Shown piece after piece: positions 45,386-52,577 of a stretch of 64,000 nt of DNA (its first letter is position 1; each line of letters opens with the position of its first letter). The position numbers were made by a program, and so were the translations under genes. Origin of the DNA: Limisphaera sp026417315 (GTDB taxonomy: Bacteria > Verrucomicrobiota > Verrucomicrobiia > Limisphaerales > Limisphaeraceae); assembly GCF_049537125.1 (NCBI RefSeq), contig NZ_JBMVQY010000001.1, positions 434,001-498,000 on the forward strand. The letters run 5' to 3'. The notes beneath the pieces are model-generated. The model searched no databases, was not told the DNA's origin, and saw nothing but the letters and a program-made list of their open reading frames with translations.

Positions 45386-46270
45386 TCAGAGGGTGGTTCC
45401 GCGCCAGTGCAGTTTGGATCGCAACGCCTCGAAGAACGAGCTGCCCTCCAGGTGCATGAGCCGGATGGTGTGTCGGCTGCGCCGCACCAAGACCTGGTCG
45501 CCGGCCACCAACTCGGTGATGCCCTCGCCGTCGGCGCTCAGGATGGCGGTGGGCCGCTGGGTCAGAACCTGGACTTCGATGCGGGCGTTGTGGTTCAGGA
45601 TCAGCGAGCGATTGCTCAGGGTGTGGGGGCAAATGGGCGTGAGGGCGATGACCGCGGCGGTGGGCAGCACAATGGCGCCCCCGGCGGCCAGGGAATAGGC
45701 GGTCGAACCCGTGGGCGAGCTGATCACCAGACCGTCGCCCCGGTAGCAGGTGACCGGGTCGCCGTCGATGCGGACATCCAGTTCGACGAGGCGGGATTCG
45801 GTGCCGTGACTGATGACGACATCGTTGAGGGCGCGGCAGTGGAATCGGCGGCCGGCGTGGCGGGCCGTGGCCTCCAGCAGGGTGCGACGTTCGAACGAGT
45901 AACGGCCCTCCCAGACGCGCTGCAGCGCCTCGGGCAACTGTCGGGAGGACACCGCCGTCAGAAACCCCAGTCCTCCGATGTTGATGCCCAACATGGGGGT
46001 GGATCGGCCGGCGATTTCCCGGGCCACGCGCAGCATGGTGCCGTCGCCCCCGCACACCAGCAGAAGGTCCACCCGTTCGGCCAGGGTGGCGGCATCGGGA
46101 TAGACGGCGCCGTCGGTGCGGGCGAGGCGGTAGGTGGCCTGATCGGTGGCCACCTGACGGCCGGCGCGGCGGACGAGACGAGCGGCCTGGGCAACGACGC
46201 GGGCACAGTCGGGTTTTTCCACGTTGCCCAGGACTCCCACGGACCGGATGCGTTCAGCGCGGCTTTTCAA
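45386..46270 (-). CDS. nadK: NAD kinase
   Basis: NadK phosphorylates NAD to NADP in the cytosol and is essential in most bacteria. The 294-residue product has the GGDGT motif (CGGDGTMLRVA, residues 74-78), the NE/D-type CRALNDVVISHGT, and SSPTGSTAYSLAAGGAIV. Length matches the family. The start is a TTG at 46270 within the end of the TlyA-type gene (17-bp overlap), which is supported by family alignment of VGVLGN near residue 12 but by no ribosome site; a downstream start is possible. It lies between TlyA and the LacI regulator in one minus-strand operon. Confidence 0.94.
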   Translation of the reverse strand: MKSRAERIRSVGVLGNVEKPDCARVVAQAARLVRRAGRQVATDQATYRLARTDGAVYPDAATLAERVDLLLVCGGDGTMLRVAREIAGRSTPMLGINIGGLGFLTAVSSRQLPEALQRVWEGRYSFERRTLLEATARHAGRRFHCRALNDVVISHGTESRLVELDVRIDGDPVTCYRGDGLVISSPTGSTAYSLAAGGAIVLPTAAVIALTPICPHTLSNRSLILNHNARIEVQVLTQRPTAILSADGEGITELVAGDQVLVRRSRHTIRLMHLEGSSFFEALRSKLHWRGTTL

Positions 46271-47012
46271 GCGACACCAGGAACTCCACGTTGCCCGCAG
46301 GTCCGCGCAGGGGCGACTCGATCACGCCGTGCCAGAGGAGCTGGAGCTGCTCGACGGCGAAGCGCCGCAGTTCCTCCAGCACCTGACGATGGACGGCGGG
46401 GTCGCGTATTACCCCGCGGCCGCGACTGGCCTCCTTTCGGCCAGCCTCGAACTGCGGTTTGACCAACGCGACGATTCTACCGCCGGGGCGCAGCAAAGCA
46501 ATGGTAACAGGCAGAATGAGTTTGAGGGAGATGAAGGAACAGTCCGCCACAACCAGGTCCACGGGCGCAAAGGGCTCGGGGAAGGAAGCAGGGGTGAGAT
46601 GGCGGGCGTTGCAGCCCTCCATGACCACCACACGGGGGTCCTGTCGCAGTTTCCAGGCCAGTTGGCCGCACCCGACGTCCACGGCATAGACCTGGCGCGC
46701 CCCGTGTTGCAGGAGGCAATCGGTAAAACCGCCGGTGGAGGCTCCCAGGTCGATGGCGCGCCAGCCGGTCGGATCCAGCCCGAACTGGCGCAGGGCGGCC
46801 TCGAGCTTGTAGCCGCCCCGGCTGACGTACCGTTCCGGTTCCCGCAAACTCACCGTGTCGCCCGGGTGCACGCGGTCGCTGGGCTTGCGCGCGGGCTGCC
46901 CGTTCACCAGAACGCGACCGGCCAGGATGGCGCGCTGCGCCTGCTGCCGACTGGCACACAGGCCGCGCTCGACCAGGGCCTGATCCAGGCGGGTGGCGCC
47001 CGTGGATTTCAC
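46254..47012 (-). CDS. tlyA: TlyA-type rRNA 2'-O-methyltransferase
   Basis: The 252-residue protein has an N-terminal S4 RNA-binding domain (residues ~5-65, LDQALVERGLCASRQQAQRA) and an FtsJ-like methyltransferase domain (AIDLGASTGGFTDCLLQHGA; VALVKPQFEAGRKEASRGRG). That arrangement identifies the TlyA/HemA family. TlyA proteins methylate 16S and 23S rRNA ribose and affect capreomycin susceptibility; the 'hemolysin' name is historical. It follows the pseudo-receiver gene by 12 bp and overlaps nadK, placing it in a six-gene operon. Confidence 0.93.
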   Translation of the reverse strand: MKSTGATRLDQALVERGLCASRQQAQRAILAGRVLVNGQPARKPSDRVHPGDTVSLREPERYVSRGGYKLEAALRQFGLDPTGWRAIDLGASTGGFTDCLLQHGARQVYAVDVGCGQLAWKLRQDPRVVVMEGCNARHLTPASFPEPFAPVDLVVADCSFISLKLILPVTIALLRPGGRIVALVKPQFEAGRKEASRGRGVIRDPAVHRQVLEELRRFAVEQLQLLWHGVIESPLRGPAGNVEFLVSLEKPR

Positions 47013-47024
47013 GGCACAGAGGGG

Positions 47025-47504
47025 TCAGAGACGGGTCGTCCCGGGCGAGGCAAGGACGCGCTGGAACGTGGTCTGGTAGGCGTGCAGGAACAGTTCCTTG
47101 TCCGCGACGACCTTCTCGATGAGTTGCTTGAGCAGGAACATTTCGGCGCTGTTGATGACGGCATGCACGCTCTGCTGGAATGCCTGCAGGGGCATGAAGG
47201 TTTGGAAGGAATCTCCCAGCAGGATCACCGTGGCGTGCCGGCGCTGGCTCATGGGCATTTGCTGGAGGGCTTTCAGACTGAGGTTTTCCTCCAGGGTGTT
47301 GGCGGCAAACAACTCTTCCAGCACCACGACCTGGTAACGAATCTGACTGAACTTGGCCAGGAAATCGCCGTGGGTGGCAGCCGTGTGGACCTTGTAGCCC
47401 AGTTCCAGGAGGGCGGCGCGGACCGCCTCCAGCCACTCGGGGGTGGAAAACGCCACCAGCGCGGGTTTGTCGGTGGCACTGATGAATTCAAAGGTCTCGG
47501 CCAT
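47025..47504 (-). CDS. Receiver-like protein in the pilT operon
   Basis: The 159-residue product looks like a response-regulator receiver fold (ALVAFSTPEWLEAVRAALLE; YQVVVLEELFAANTLEENLS) followed by a helical tail. The usual phospho-Asp after the third strand appears as Glu (VVLEEL), so it may be a pseudo-receiver that does not take phosphate. It is not a family I can name. It lies 3 bp after one pilT and 12 bp before tlyA, so a role in twitching-motility or pilus-retraction control is plausible by context alone. Confidence 0.6.
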   Translation of the reverse strand: MAETFEFISATDKPALVAFSTPEWLEAVRAALLELGYKVHTAATHGDFLAKFSQIRYQVVVLEELFAANTLEENLSLKALQQMPMSQRRHATVILLGDSFQTFMPLQAFQQSVHAVINSAEMFLLKQLIEKVVADKELFLHAYQTTFQRVLASPGTTRL

Positions 47505-47507
47505 GGT

Positions 47508-48713
47508 TCAGAGCTTGAGTTTCAAGGTGGGGGTTGGCGCCGGCGTGCCGGCGGCCCCCTCCTGGGGCATCTTCATGCGCAGGCCGGTCAGGGTGGTGGT
47601 GGGTTCCCCGCGGGCCTTGCGGATGTTGTCGATGCCGCGGCTGACGACGCTGCGTTTGGTGCAGTACTGAATGGCGGTTTCCTCGGTGATATACCCCTGT
47701 TCGAACGCCTCGAGACAGGAGTAATCGAAAGTGCGCCAGCCGAAGGGCTGACTGGCCTCGATGATCTCGTAGAACGTCTTGCCCTCGCTCTCGCCCAGGC
47801 GAATGGTCTCCTGAACGCGGAGGTTGGTGCCCATGATTTCGAGCAGGGCGTATCGGCCGCCGCCGATCCGCGGGACCAGTCGCTGGCTGACCACCCAGCG
47901 CAGTGCGTCGGCCAGGCGGGGTCGGATTTGATCCTGTTCCTCCGGCTCGAACATGCCGAGGATGCGGTTGATGGTCTGGCCGGCGTCGATGGTGTGGAGG
48001 GTGCTCAGCACGAGGTGTCCGGTCTCGGCGGCACTGAGGGCGATTTTGACCGTTTCCTGATCGCGCATCTCGCCCACCAGAATGACCTTGGGGGCCTGGC
48101 GCAGGGCGGCGCGCAGACCGTTGGCGTAGGTGTCGAAGTCGGTGCCCAACTCGCGCTGGTTGAACGTGGCCTTGTCGTGCTGGTGAACGAACTCGATCGG
48201 GTCCTCCAGGGTGACGATGTGCACGGGTTTGGTCCGATTGATTTCGTTGAGGATGGCCGCCAGGGTCGTGGACTTGCCCGAGCCGGTGGCGCCGGTGACC
48301 AGCACCAGACCGGTCTTTTCCTCGGGGATGCGCTTCATCACCTCGGGGAATTTGAGCTCGTCGAGGGTGGGAATCTTGGTGTTCAACTTGCGCAGCACCA
48401 CGGAGTAATGCCCGCGTTGGGAAAAGACGTTGATGCGGAACCGGGCCAGATCCCCGAGGGTGTAGGCGGCGTCACAGGAGCCGTGGCGCAACAACGCCTC
48501 GATGTGCCAGGGATTGTCCCCGATGAGGTTCAGGGCGATCATCTCGGTCTGGAACGGCGTCAAGGGCCCCAAAGGAGGGTCGATGTTCACCGGCTTGAGC
48601 TCGCCATAGGATTCGACCTGCAACGGTTTGCCCACCGTGAAGAGCAGGTCGGAGACCTCCGGCTGGCTCTGCAGCATGGTGGTCAGGATGTAATCGAGCT
48701 CGGGGCGGCGCAT
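47508..48713 (-). CDS. PilT-family type IV pilus retraction ATPase (second copy)
   Basis: The 401-residue protein is a GspE/PilT-type hexameric ATPase. It shows Walker A (VTGATGSGKSTTLAAIL), an Asp box (VTLEDPIEFVHQHDKA), Walker B (VILVGEMRDQETV) and the His box (ETGHLVLSTLHTIDAG). The N-terminal PAS-like region and the family's AIDS-like motif region resemble PilU or PilT paralogues. The C-terminus is extended with a low-complexity Thr/Pro-rich end (PAPTPTLKLKL). PilT drives pilus retraction for twitching motility and DNA uptake. It is 3 bp after the upstream pilT, which suggests translational coupling and a PilT/PilU-like pair. Confidence 0.92.
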   Translation of the reverse strand: MRRPELDYILTTMLQSQPEVSDLLFTVGKPLQVESYGELKPVNIDPPLGPLTPFQTEMIALNLIGDNPWHIEALLRHGSCDAAYTLGDLARFRINVFSQRGHYSVVLRKLNTKIPTLDELKFPEVMKRIPEEKTGLVLVTGATGSGKSTTLAAILNEINRTKPVHIVTLEDPIEFVHQHDKATFNQRELGTDFDTYANGLRAALRQAPKVILVGEMRDQETVKIALSAAETGHLVLSTLHTIDAGQTINRILGMFEPEEQDQIRPRLADALRWVVSQRLVPRIGGGRYALLEIMGTNLRVQETIRLGESEGKTFYEIIEASQPFGWRTFDYSCLEAFEQGYITEETAIQYCTKRSVVSRGIDNIRKARGEPTTTLTGLRMKMPQEGAAGTPAPTPTLKLKL

Positions 48714-48716
48714 GGT

Positions 48717-49811
48717 TCAAACCTCCTCGTCGTCGGGTGGGTGGGACAGGAACGGACGGAACCGTTTCTTGTCCAGGCATTTTTCGTAGGCTTCCTCGGG
48801 CGAGATCCGTTTCATCCGGAGGTGTTCCATGATGGCGTCATCCAGCGGCTGGTTGCCGAGCTTTTTGCCCACCTGGATCATGCCGGGGATCTGATGGGTT
48901 TTGCCCTCGCGCACGAGGTTGGCGATGGCCGTGGTGAACACCAGGATTTCCAACGCCGCCACGCGGCCCTTGCGGTCGATGCGCTTGAACAGGTTCTGGG
49001 CCACGATGCCGCGGAGGGACTCGGCCAGGGTGGCGCGGATCTTGTTCTGCTGCTCGGCGGGGAAGACGTCGATGATGCGGTCCACGGTTTTGGCGGCGCT
49101 GGGGGTGTGCAGGGTGCCGAACACCAGGTGCCCCGTGGCGGCCGCAATCAGCGCCAGCTCGATCGTTTCCAGATCGCGGAGCTCGCCGATGAGGATGATG
49201 TCCGGGTCTTCGCGCAGGGCGCCGCGCAGGCCGGCCGCAAACGACTTGGTGTGCACGCCAACTTCGCGATGCTGGACCAGACAGTTCTTGCTCTCGTGGA
49301 CGAACTCGATGGGATCCTCCAGGGTGATGATGTGATCGCGGCGATTGCGGTTGGCATAGTCGATCATGGCCGCCAGGGTGGTCGACTTGCCCGAGCCGGT
49401 GGGGCCGGTGACCACCACCAGGCCCTTTTCCAGCATGGCGAACTTCTTCAGCACCGGCGGCAGTGGGGCATCCATTTTCTCGAAGTCCTCGAAGGACAGC
49501 ACCCGGGTGGGGATCTGGCGGAACACGGCGCTGATGCCGTTCTTCTGCATGAAATAGTTGGCGCGGAACCGGGAGATGTTGGGGATCTCGTACCCGAAGT
49601 CCACGTCCCCCGTTTCTTCGAAGATCTTGATCTTGTAGTCGGGCGTGATCTCGTAAAGCATGCGCTTGAGCTCGTCCGGGTCCAGAGGGGGATGGTCAAT
49701 GCGATGCAACTCCCCGTTGATGCGCAGCATCGGGACGTTCCCCGAGGAAAGGTGCAGGTCCGAGGCCTTTTGCTCGAACATCAAGTTGAAAAATGCGTCA
49801 ATCTTCGCCAT
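48717..49811 (-). CDS. pilT: PilT-family type IV pilus retraction ATPase
   Basis: The 364-residue protein is the canonical PilT: N-terminal FEQKASDLHLSSGNVPMLRI, Walker A (VTGPTGSGKSTTLAAMI), LEDPIEFVHESKNCLVQHRE, Walker B (DIILIGELRDLETI), His box (ATGHLVFGTLHTPSAA) and the PilT-typical AIANLVREGKTHQIPGMI. It retracts type IV pili at the inner membrane. It is the first gene of the minus-strand operon that continues with a second pilT, a pseudo-receiver protein, tlyA, nadK and a LacI regulator. Pilus assembly genes (pilB, pilC, pilQ) are not in the window. Confidence 0.94.
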   Translation of the reverse strand: MAKIDAFFNLMFEQKASDLHLSSGNVPMLRINGELHRIDHPPLDPDELKRMLYEITPDYKIKIFEETGDVDFGYEIPNISRFRANYFMQKNGISAVFRQIPTRVLSFEDFEKMDAPLPPVLKKFAMLEKGLVVVTGPTGSGKSTTLAAMIDYANRNRRDHIITLEDPIEFVHESKNCLVQHREVGVHTKSFAAGLRGALREDPDIILIGELRDLETIELALIAAATGHLVFGTLHTPSAAKTVDRIIDVFPAEQQNKIRATLAESLRGIVAQNLFKRIDRKGRVAALEILVFTTAIANLVREGKTHQIPGMIQVGKKLGNQPLDDAIMEHLRMKRISPEEAYEKCLDKKRFRPFLSHPPDDEEV

Positions 49812-49867
49812 AGCGTGACATCAGCGCCCCGGCCCTTGGTAGCCCAAGGTCCGGACGCCTGCAAACC

Positions 49868-51103
49868 TTGAACACGGTTGTCCCAACGATTCTGGCATCG
49901 CTGCGCCAGGGCTCGCCGATGCGGTTCGACCGTTTCATGGGCCTGGCCTTGTACTGTCCGGGTTCTGGATATTATGAACAGAAACCGGACAATCCCGGTC
50001 CGCACGGCGACTATTTCACCAGCGTTCACGTCGGCCCCCTGTTCGCAGAGCTACTTGCGTTCCAACTGGCCGATTGGCTGGCCGTGTTGGCCCGACGGCA
50101 GCCCGAGGCACCACTCCGATGCGTCGAAGCCGCCGCTCATGATGGTCGGCTGGCGCGCCGGATCCTTGAGTGGTTTGCGCAGCATCGCCCCGACCTGAGC
50201 CGACGCCTCCGTTACGTCATTCTGGAACCGTCCGAGCGCCGTCGCGCCTGGCAACGGAAGACCCTCGGGCCCTGGGCCGAACAGGTGGACTGGCCGGGAG
50301 AACCGGCGGATCTGTCCGATCCCGATGCACCCACCTGGCTCCCGCTGCCCCAACACAGCATCGCCGGCGTCGTCTTCTCCAACGAACTGCTGGACGCCTT
50401 CCCCGTACGCCGGTTGTGCTGGGATGCCCGCGCCCGCCAGTGGTCCGAGTGGGGGGTGGCGTGGGCACAAAACAGATTTGTGCAAGTCCGCATGCCAGAC
50501 AATCCGGACCACACCCGGGAACGCCTCCAGTTGTTGACTGCGCTCGGACTGGAGCCGCCCCCCGAAGTGCAGGCGATTCTACCGGATGGCTTCACCCTGG
50601 ACATCAGTCCGGGGGCGGTTGACTGGTGGCGCCGCGCCGCCCGCAGCCTGCAGGTCGGATGGTTGATGACGATCGATTATGGCCTGACGGCAGAAGAATG
50701 TTTTCAGCCCCACCGTCGCGCCGGGACACTCCGGGCCTACTATCGTCACCGGCTGGTGAGTGATCCGCTGCTCCGCCCCGGAGAACAAGACCTGACCGCA
50801 CACGTGATTTTCAGCGCGCTCCAGCGAGCCGGCGAAGCGGCCGGACTGTGCACCGTCCTGTGGCAACGCCAGGAGTCGTTCTTGATCCGCATTGCCGAGC
50901 GTTGGGCCGCATGGGCAGGGGGCCGGCTGCCCTGGGACCCTGCCCGTCTCCGGCAGTTCCACACGCTGGTTCACCCCGAACATTTGGGCCGTGCTTTTCA
51001 GGTGTTCGTGCAATGTACTCCGGGGCTGGAGGACGCCGCCATGCCGTCCAAACCCGAAAGCTCCACCCGCACCGCCGAGGCGCCAGAATCGAAGGCCCGA
51101 TGA
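49868..51103 (+). CDS. MidA/NDUFAF7-family SAM-dependent methyltransferase
   Basis: The 411-residue product matches the MidA (DUF185) family: FDRFMGLALYCPGSGYYEQ at the start, GDYFTSVHVGPLFAELLAFQ, the SAM region CVEAAAHDGRLARRIL, SNELLDAFPV and MTIDYGLT. In mitochondria the homologue NDUFAF7 methylates an arginine of complex I; bacterial targets are unknown. The normally invariant Gly-rich part of motif I is altered (EAAAHDG, where the family usually has E-x-G-A/P-G-x-G), which may weaken SAM binding. The only upstream start is a TTG at 49868; the ATG at 49919 would cut into conserved sequence. The gene is divergent from pilT with 56 bp between them. Confidence 0.85.
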   Translation: MNTVVPTILASLRQGSPMRFDRFMGLALYCPGSGYYEQKPDNPGPHGDYFTSVHVGPLFAELLAFQLADWLAVLARRQPEAPLRCVEAAAHDGRLARRILEWFAQHRPDLSRRLRYVILEPSERRRAWQRKTLGPWAEQVDWPGEPADLSDPDAPTWLPLPQHSIAGVVFSNELLDAFPVRRLCWDARARQWSEWGVAWAQNRFVQVRMPDNPDHTRERLQLLTALGLEPPPEVQAILPDGFTLDISPGAVDWWRRAARSLQVGWLMTIDYGLTAEECFQPHRRAGTLRAYYRHRLVSDPLLRPGEQDLTAHVIFSALQRAGEAAGLCTVLWQRQESFLIRIAERWAAWAGGRLPWDPARLRQFHTLVHPEHLGRAFQVFVQCTPGLEDAAMPSKPESSTRTAEAPESKAR

Positions 51104-51635
51104 ACAGGGCAAAGGTGGATGCCAGTCTCACACGAGTCCCCGTTTGATCCAGCGTGGGCCGACGGTTCCTGGTGCAGGCGCACCCGTCACTGCCCCACGG
51201 CAAGGGCCGATCCCTGCCGGTTGGACCCCCGGGGAACGGGCGTCTGACCGGGCCCTCAAGTTCCCCGCACGAGGCACGGCCCGGGTAAGGCAAAACAGCG
51301 CACCGAGGGAGCCAGGGCTCGCGTCACGACGCCGGGCCAGGACGTCCGCAATGCGGCGCTTATCCCACGTTCGGATGGGAGGTTGGAAGCTCCCCTTCAG
51401 CCGCGGAGCACTTCTCCTCTGACTTTGTTCCGTCGCGCTCAGGCGCGGAGTCTCGAACCCGCCCCTTGCATTCGTGTTTCCGTTGTCACGTGGAAGCCGG
51501 AGGCGCGACGCTCCGCAACCCGGGGTCGCGTCAGCCCGTTCGGACACCACGAAGTGCCCCGGCAAGGGCCGTCCTCTTCGGTCCCCGGCCGGAGGTGGTC
51601 GGCCCCACCACCAAAGAAAGGCCGCAGGGCCCCAC
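51104..51635. other. Intergenic region between convergent genes
   Basis: About 530 bp between the convergent MidA-type gene and the secreted beta-rich protein gene. I saw no gene, RNA or strong terminator. Confidence 0.45.
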
Positions 51636-52151
51636 TCAACTCTTTGGCGGTTTGTCCCTGCGTTTGAACTCGGTGACGTTCCGCGCCGGCCGGACCACGT
51701 TGTCGGACTCGTCCAAGCTGTAGATCTCGACCGCCATGGTGTTCTCGTCCACGCGCTTGTACACCAGAGCCATTTTCCACGCCCGACCGTCAGGGTTGGT
51801 CCCCTGGAGCCGAAGCATTGGCCAGCCACCCTCCTCTTGCCAGGTGCCAGTGAGAGCGCCTCCCCGGTTGCTGAAGCCCACATACCTGGCCTGGCCCGTC
51901 GCCGGATCGAGACCGGTCATGGACTTGACCTCGAGCATGGGCGACTGGACGTGCATGGTCACGACGTGCTTGTCGAGGTCCCAACTGACTTTCTGAGTGA
52001 TCGGGTCCCCGTTGCCGGTGTGGGCCACCCATTCGCCGATCATCCATTCCGCACCTGCTTCCGCCACCAAATCGGCCAGGGACCGCTGGGCCTGCGCGTG
52101 GCAGTGGAGGCCGAGCAACACACACGTGGTCAGGATCAGGAGCTTTTTCAT
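51636..52151 (-). CDS. Secreted protein of unknown function (DUF1579-like)
   Basis: The 171-residue protein starts with a signal peptide (MKKLLILTTCVLLGLHCHAQ). The mature part is beta-rich, with repeated strand patterns (EWMIGEWVAHTGNGD, TGTWQEEGGWPMLRLQG, MALVYKRVDENTMAVEIYSL). It resembles small lipocalin-like or DUF1579-type exported proteins. No catalytic residues are apparent and no ligand is implied by neighbours. It is divergent from gcvP. Identification at family level is tentative. Confidence 0.65.
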   Translation of the reverse strand: MKKLLILTTCVLLGLHCHAQAQRSLADLVAEAGAEWMIGEWVAHTGNGDPITQKVSWDLDKHVVTMHVQSPMLEVKSMTGLDPATGQARYVGFSNRGGALTGTWQEEGGWPMLRLQGTNPDGRAWKMALVYKRVDENTMAVEIYSLDESDNVVRPARNVTEFKRRDKPPKS

Positions 52152-52577
52152 AGGTTCTGCTTGCTCTGGTTGAGTTGACGCCGGAGGGATCCGCGGGTGG
52201 TGGTGCCGACCAACCCGCGGGACCCGGGGCTCAAGGTGCCGGCTTCCCGGCCGGTGGCAAGCCCGGACTGTCTCGCTCGGGCCGCCGGGTTGCCGGGCCG
52301 GGCACCCCAAGGACAACGATGCGCCGCGCCGCAGGTTCCTCCGGCACGGAGGCGGGATCGGCCGCGCCCGGGGACGTCCCAGAGATGCAAGGGCCGCGTC
52401 ACGGCGCAAAGTGCCTATCGGCTCGCAGGTCTGCGGAAGCGGCCTCCCGGCCCGGCGCATCTGTGCGCACCCCCATGGGCCGAGAGCGGAGAACTTCGGC
52501 GCCCGGCCTTGCTTCGCCGCCCGCGCCGCCTGTGAAAGGAAGCTTGCGCAAGGAGCGGCTCCTTCTACTTTCGCGCC
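52152..52577. other. Divergent intergenic region upstream of gcvP
   Basis: About 425 bp between the secreted protein gene and gcvP. A perfect inverted repeat, AAGGAGC-G-GCTCCTT, lies at about 52550-52564, 13 bp before the gcvP GTG, and contains the likely ribosome site. I looked for the conserved glycine riboswitch sequences and did not see them. Confidence 0.45.
52550..52564. promoter_or_regulatory. Short perfect inverted repeat over the gcvP ribosome site
   Basis: Seven-base arms (AAGGAGC and GCTCCTT) with a one-base centre. It includes the presumed Shine-Dalgarno sequence AAGGAG. It could be a protein operator or mask the ribosome site when folded. No factor is known. Confidence 0.35.

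Noticed and set aside
46224..49871. A 1215-codon plus-strand open frame antisense to nadK, tlyA and both pilT genes
   Set aside because: It is a long GC-rich mirror frame, full of His/Gln/Gly/Asp repeats and without any domain; the minus strand holds clear families.
52152..52577. Glycine riboswitch upstream of gcvP
   Set aside because: The conserved aptamer segments (such as CTCTCAGGC) are not present; only a short hairpin was seen.
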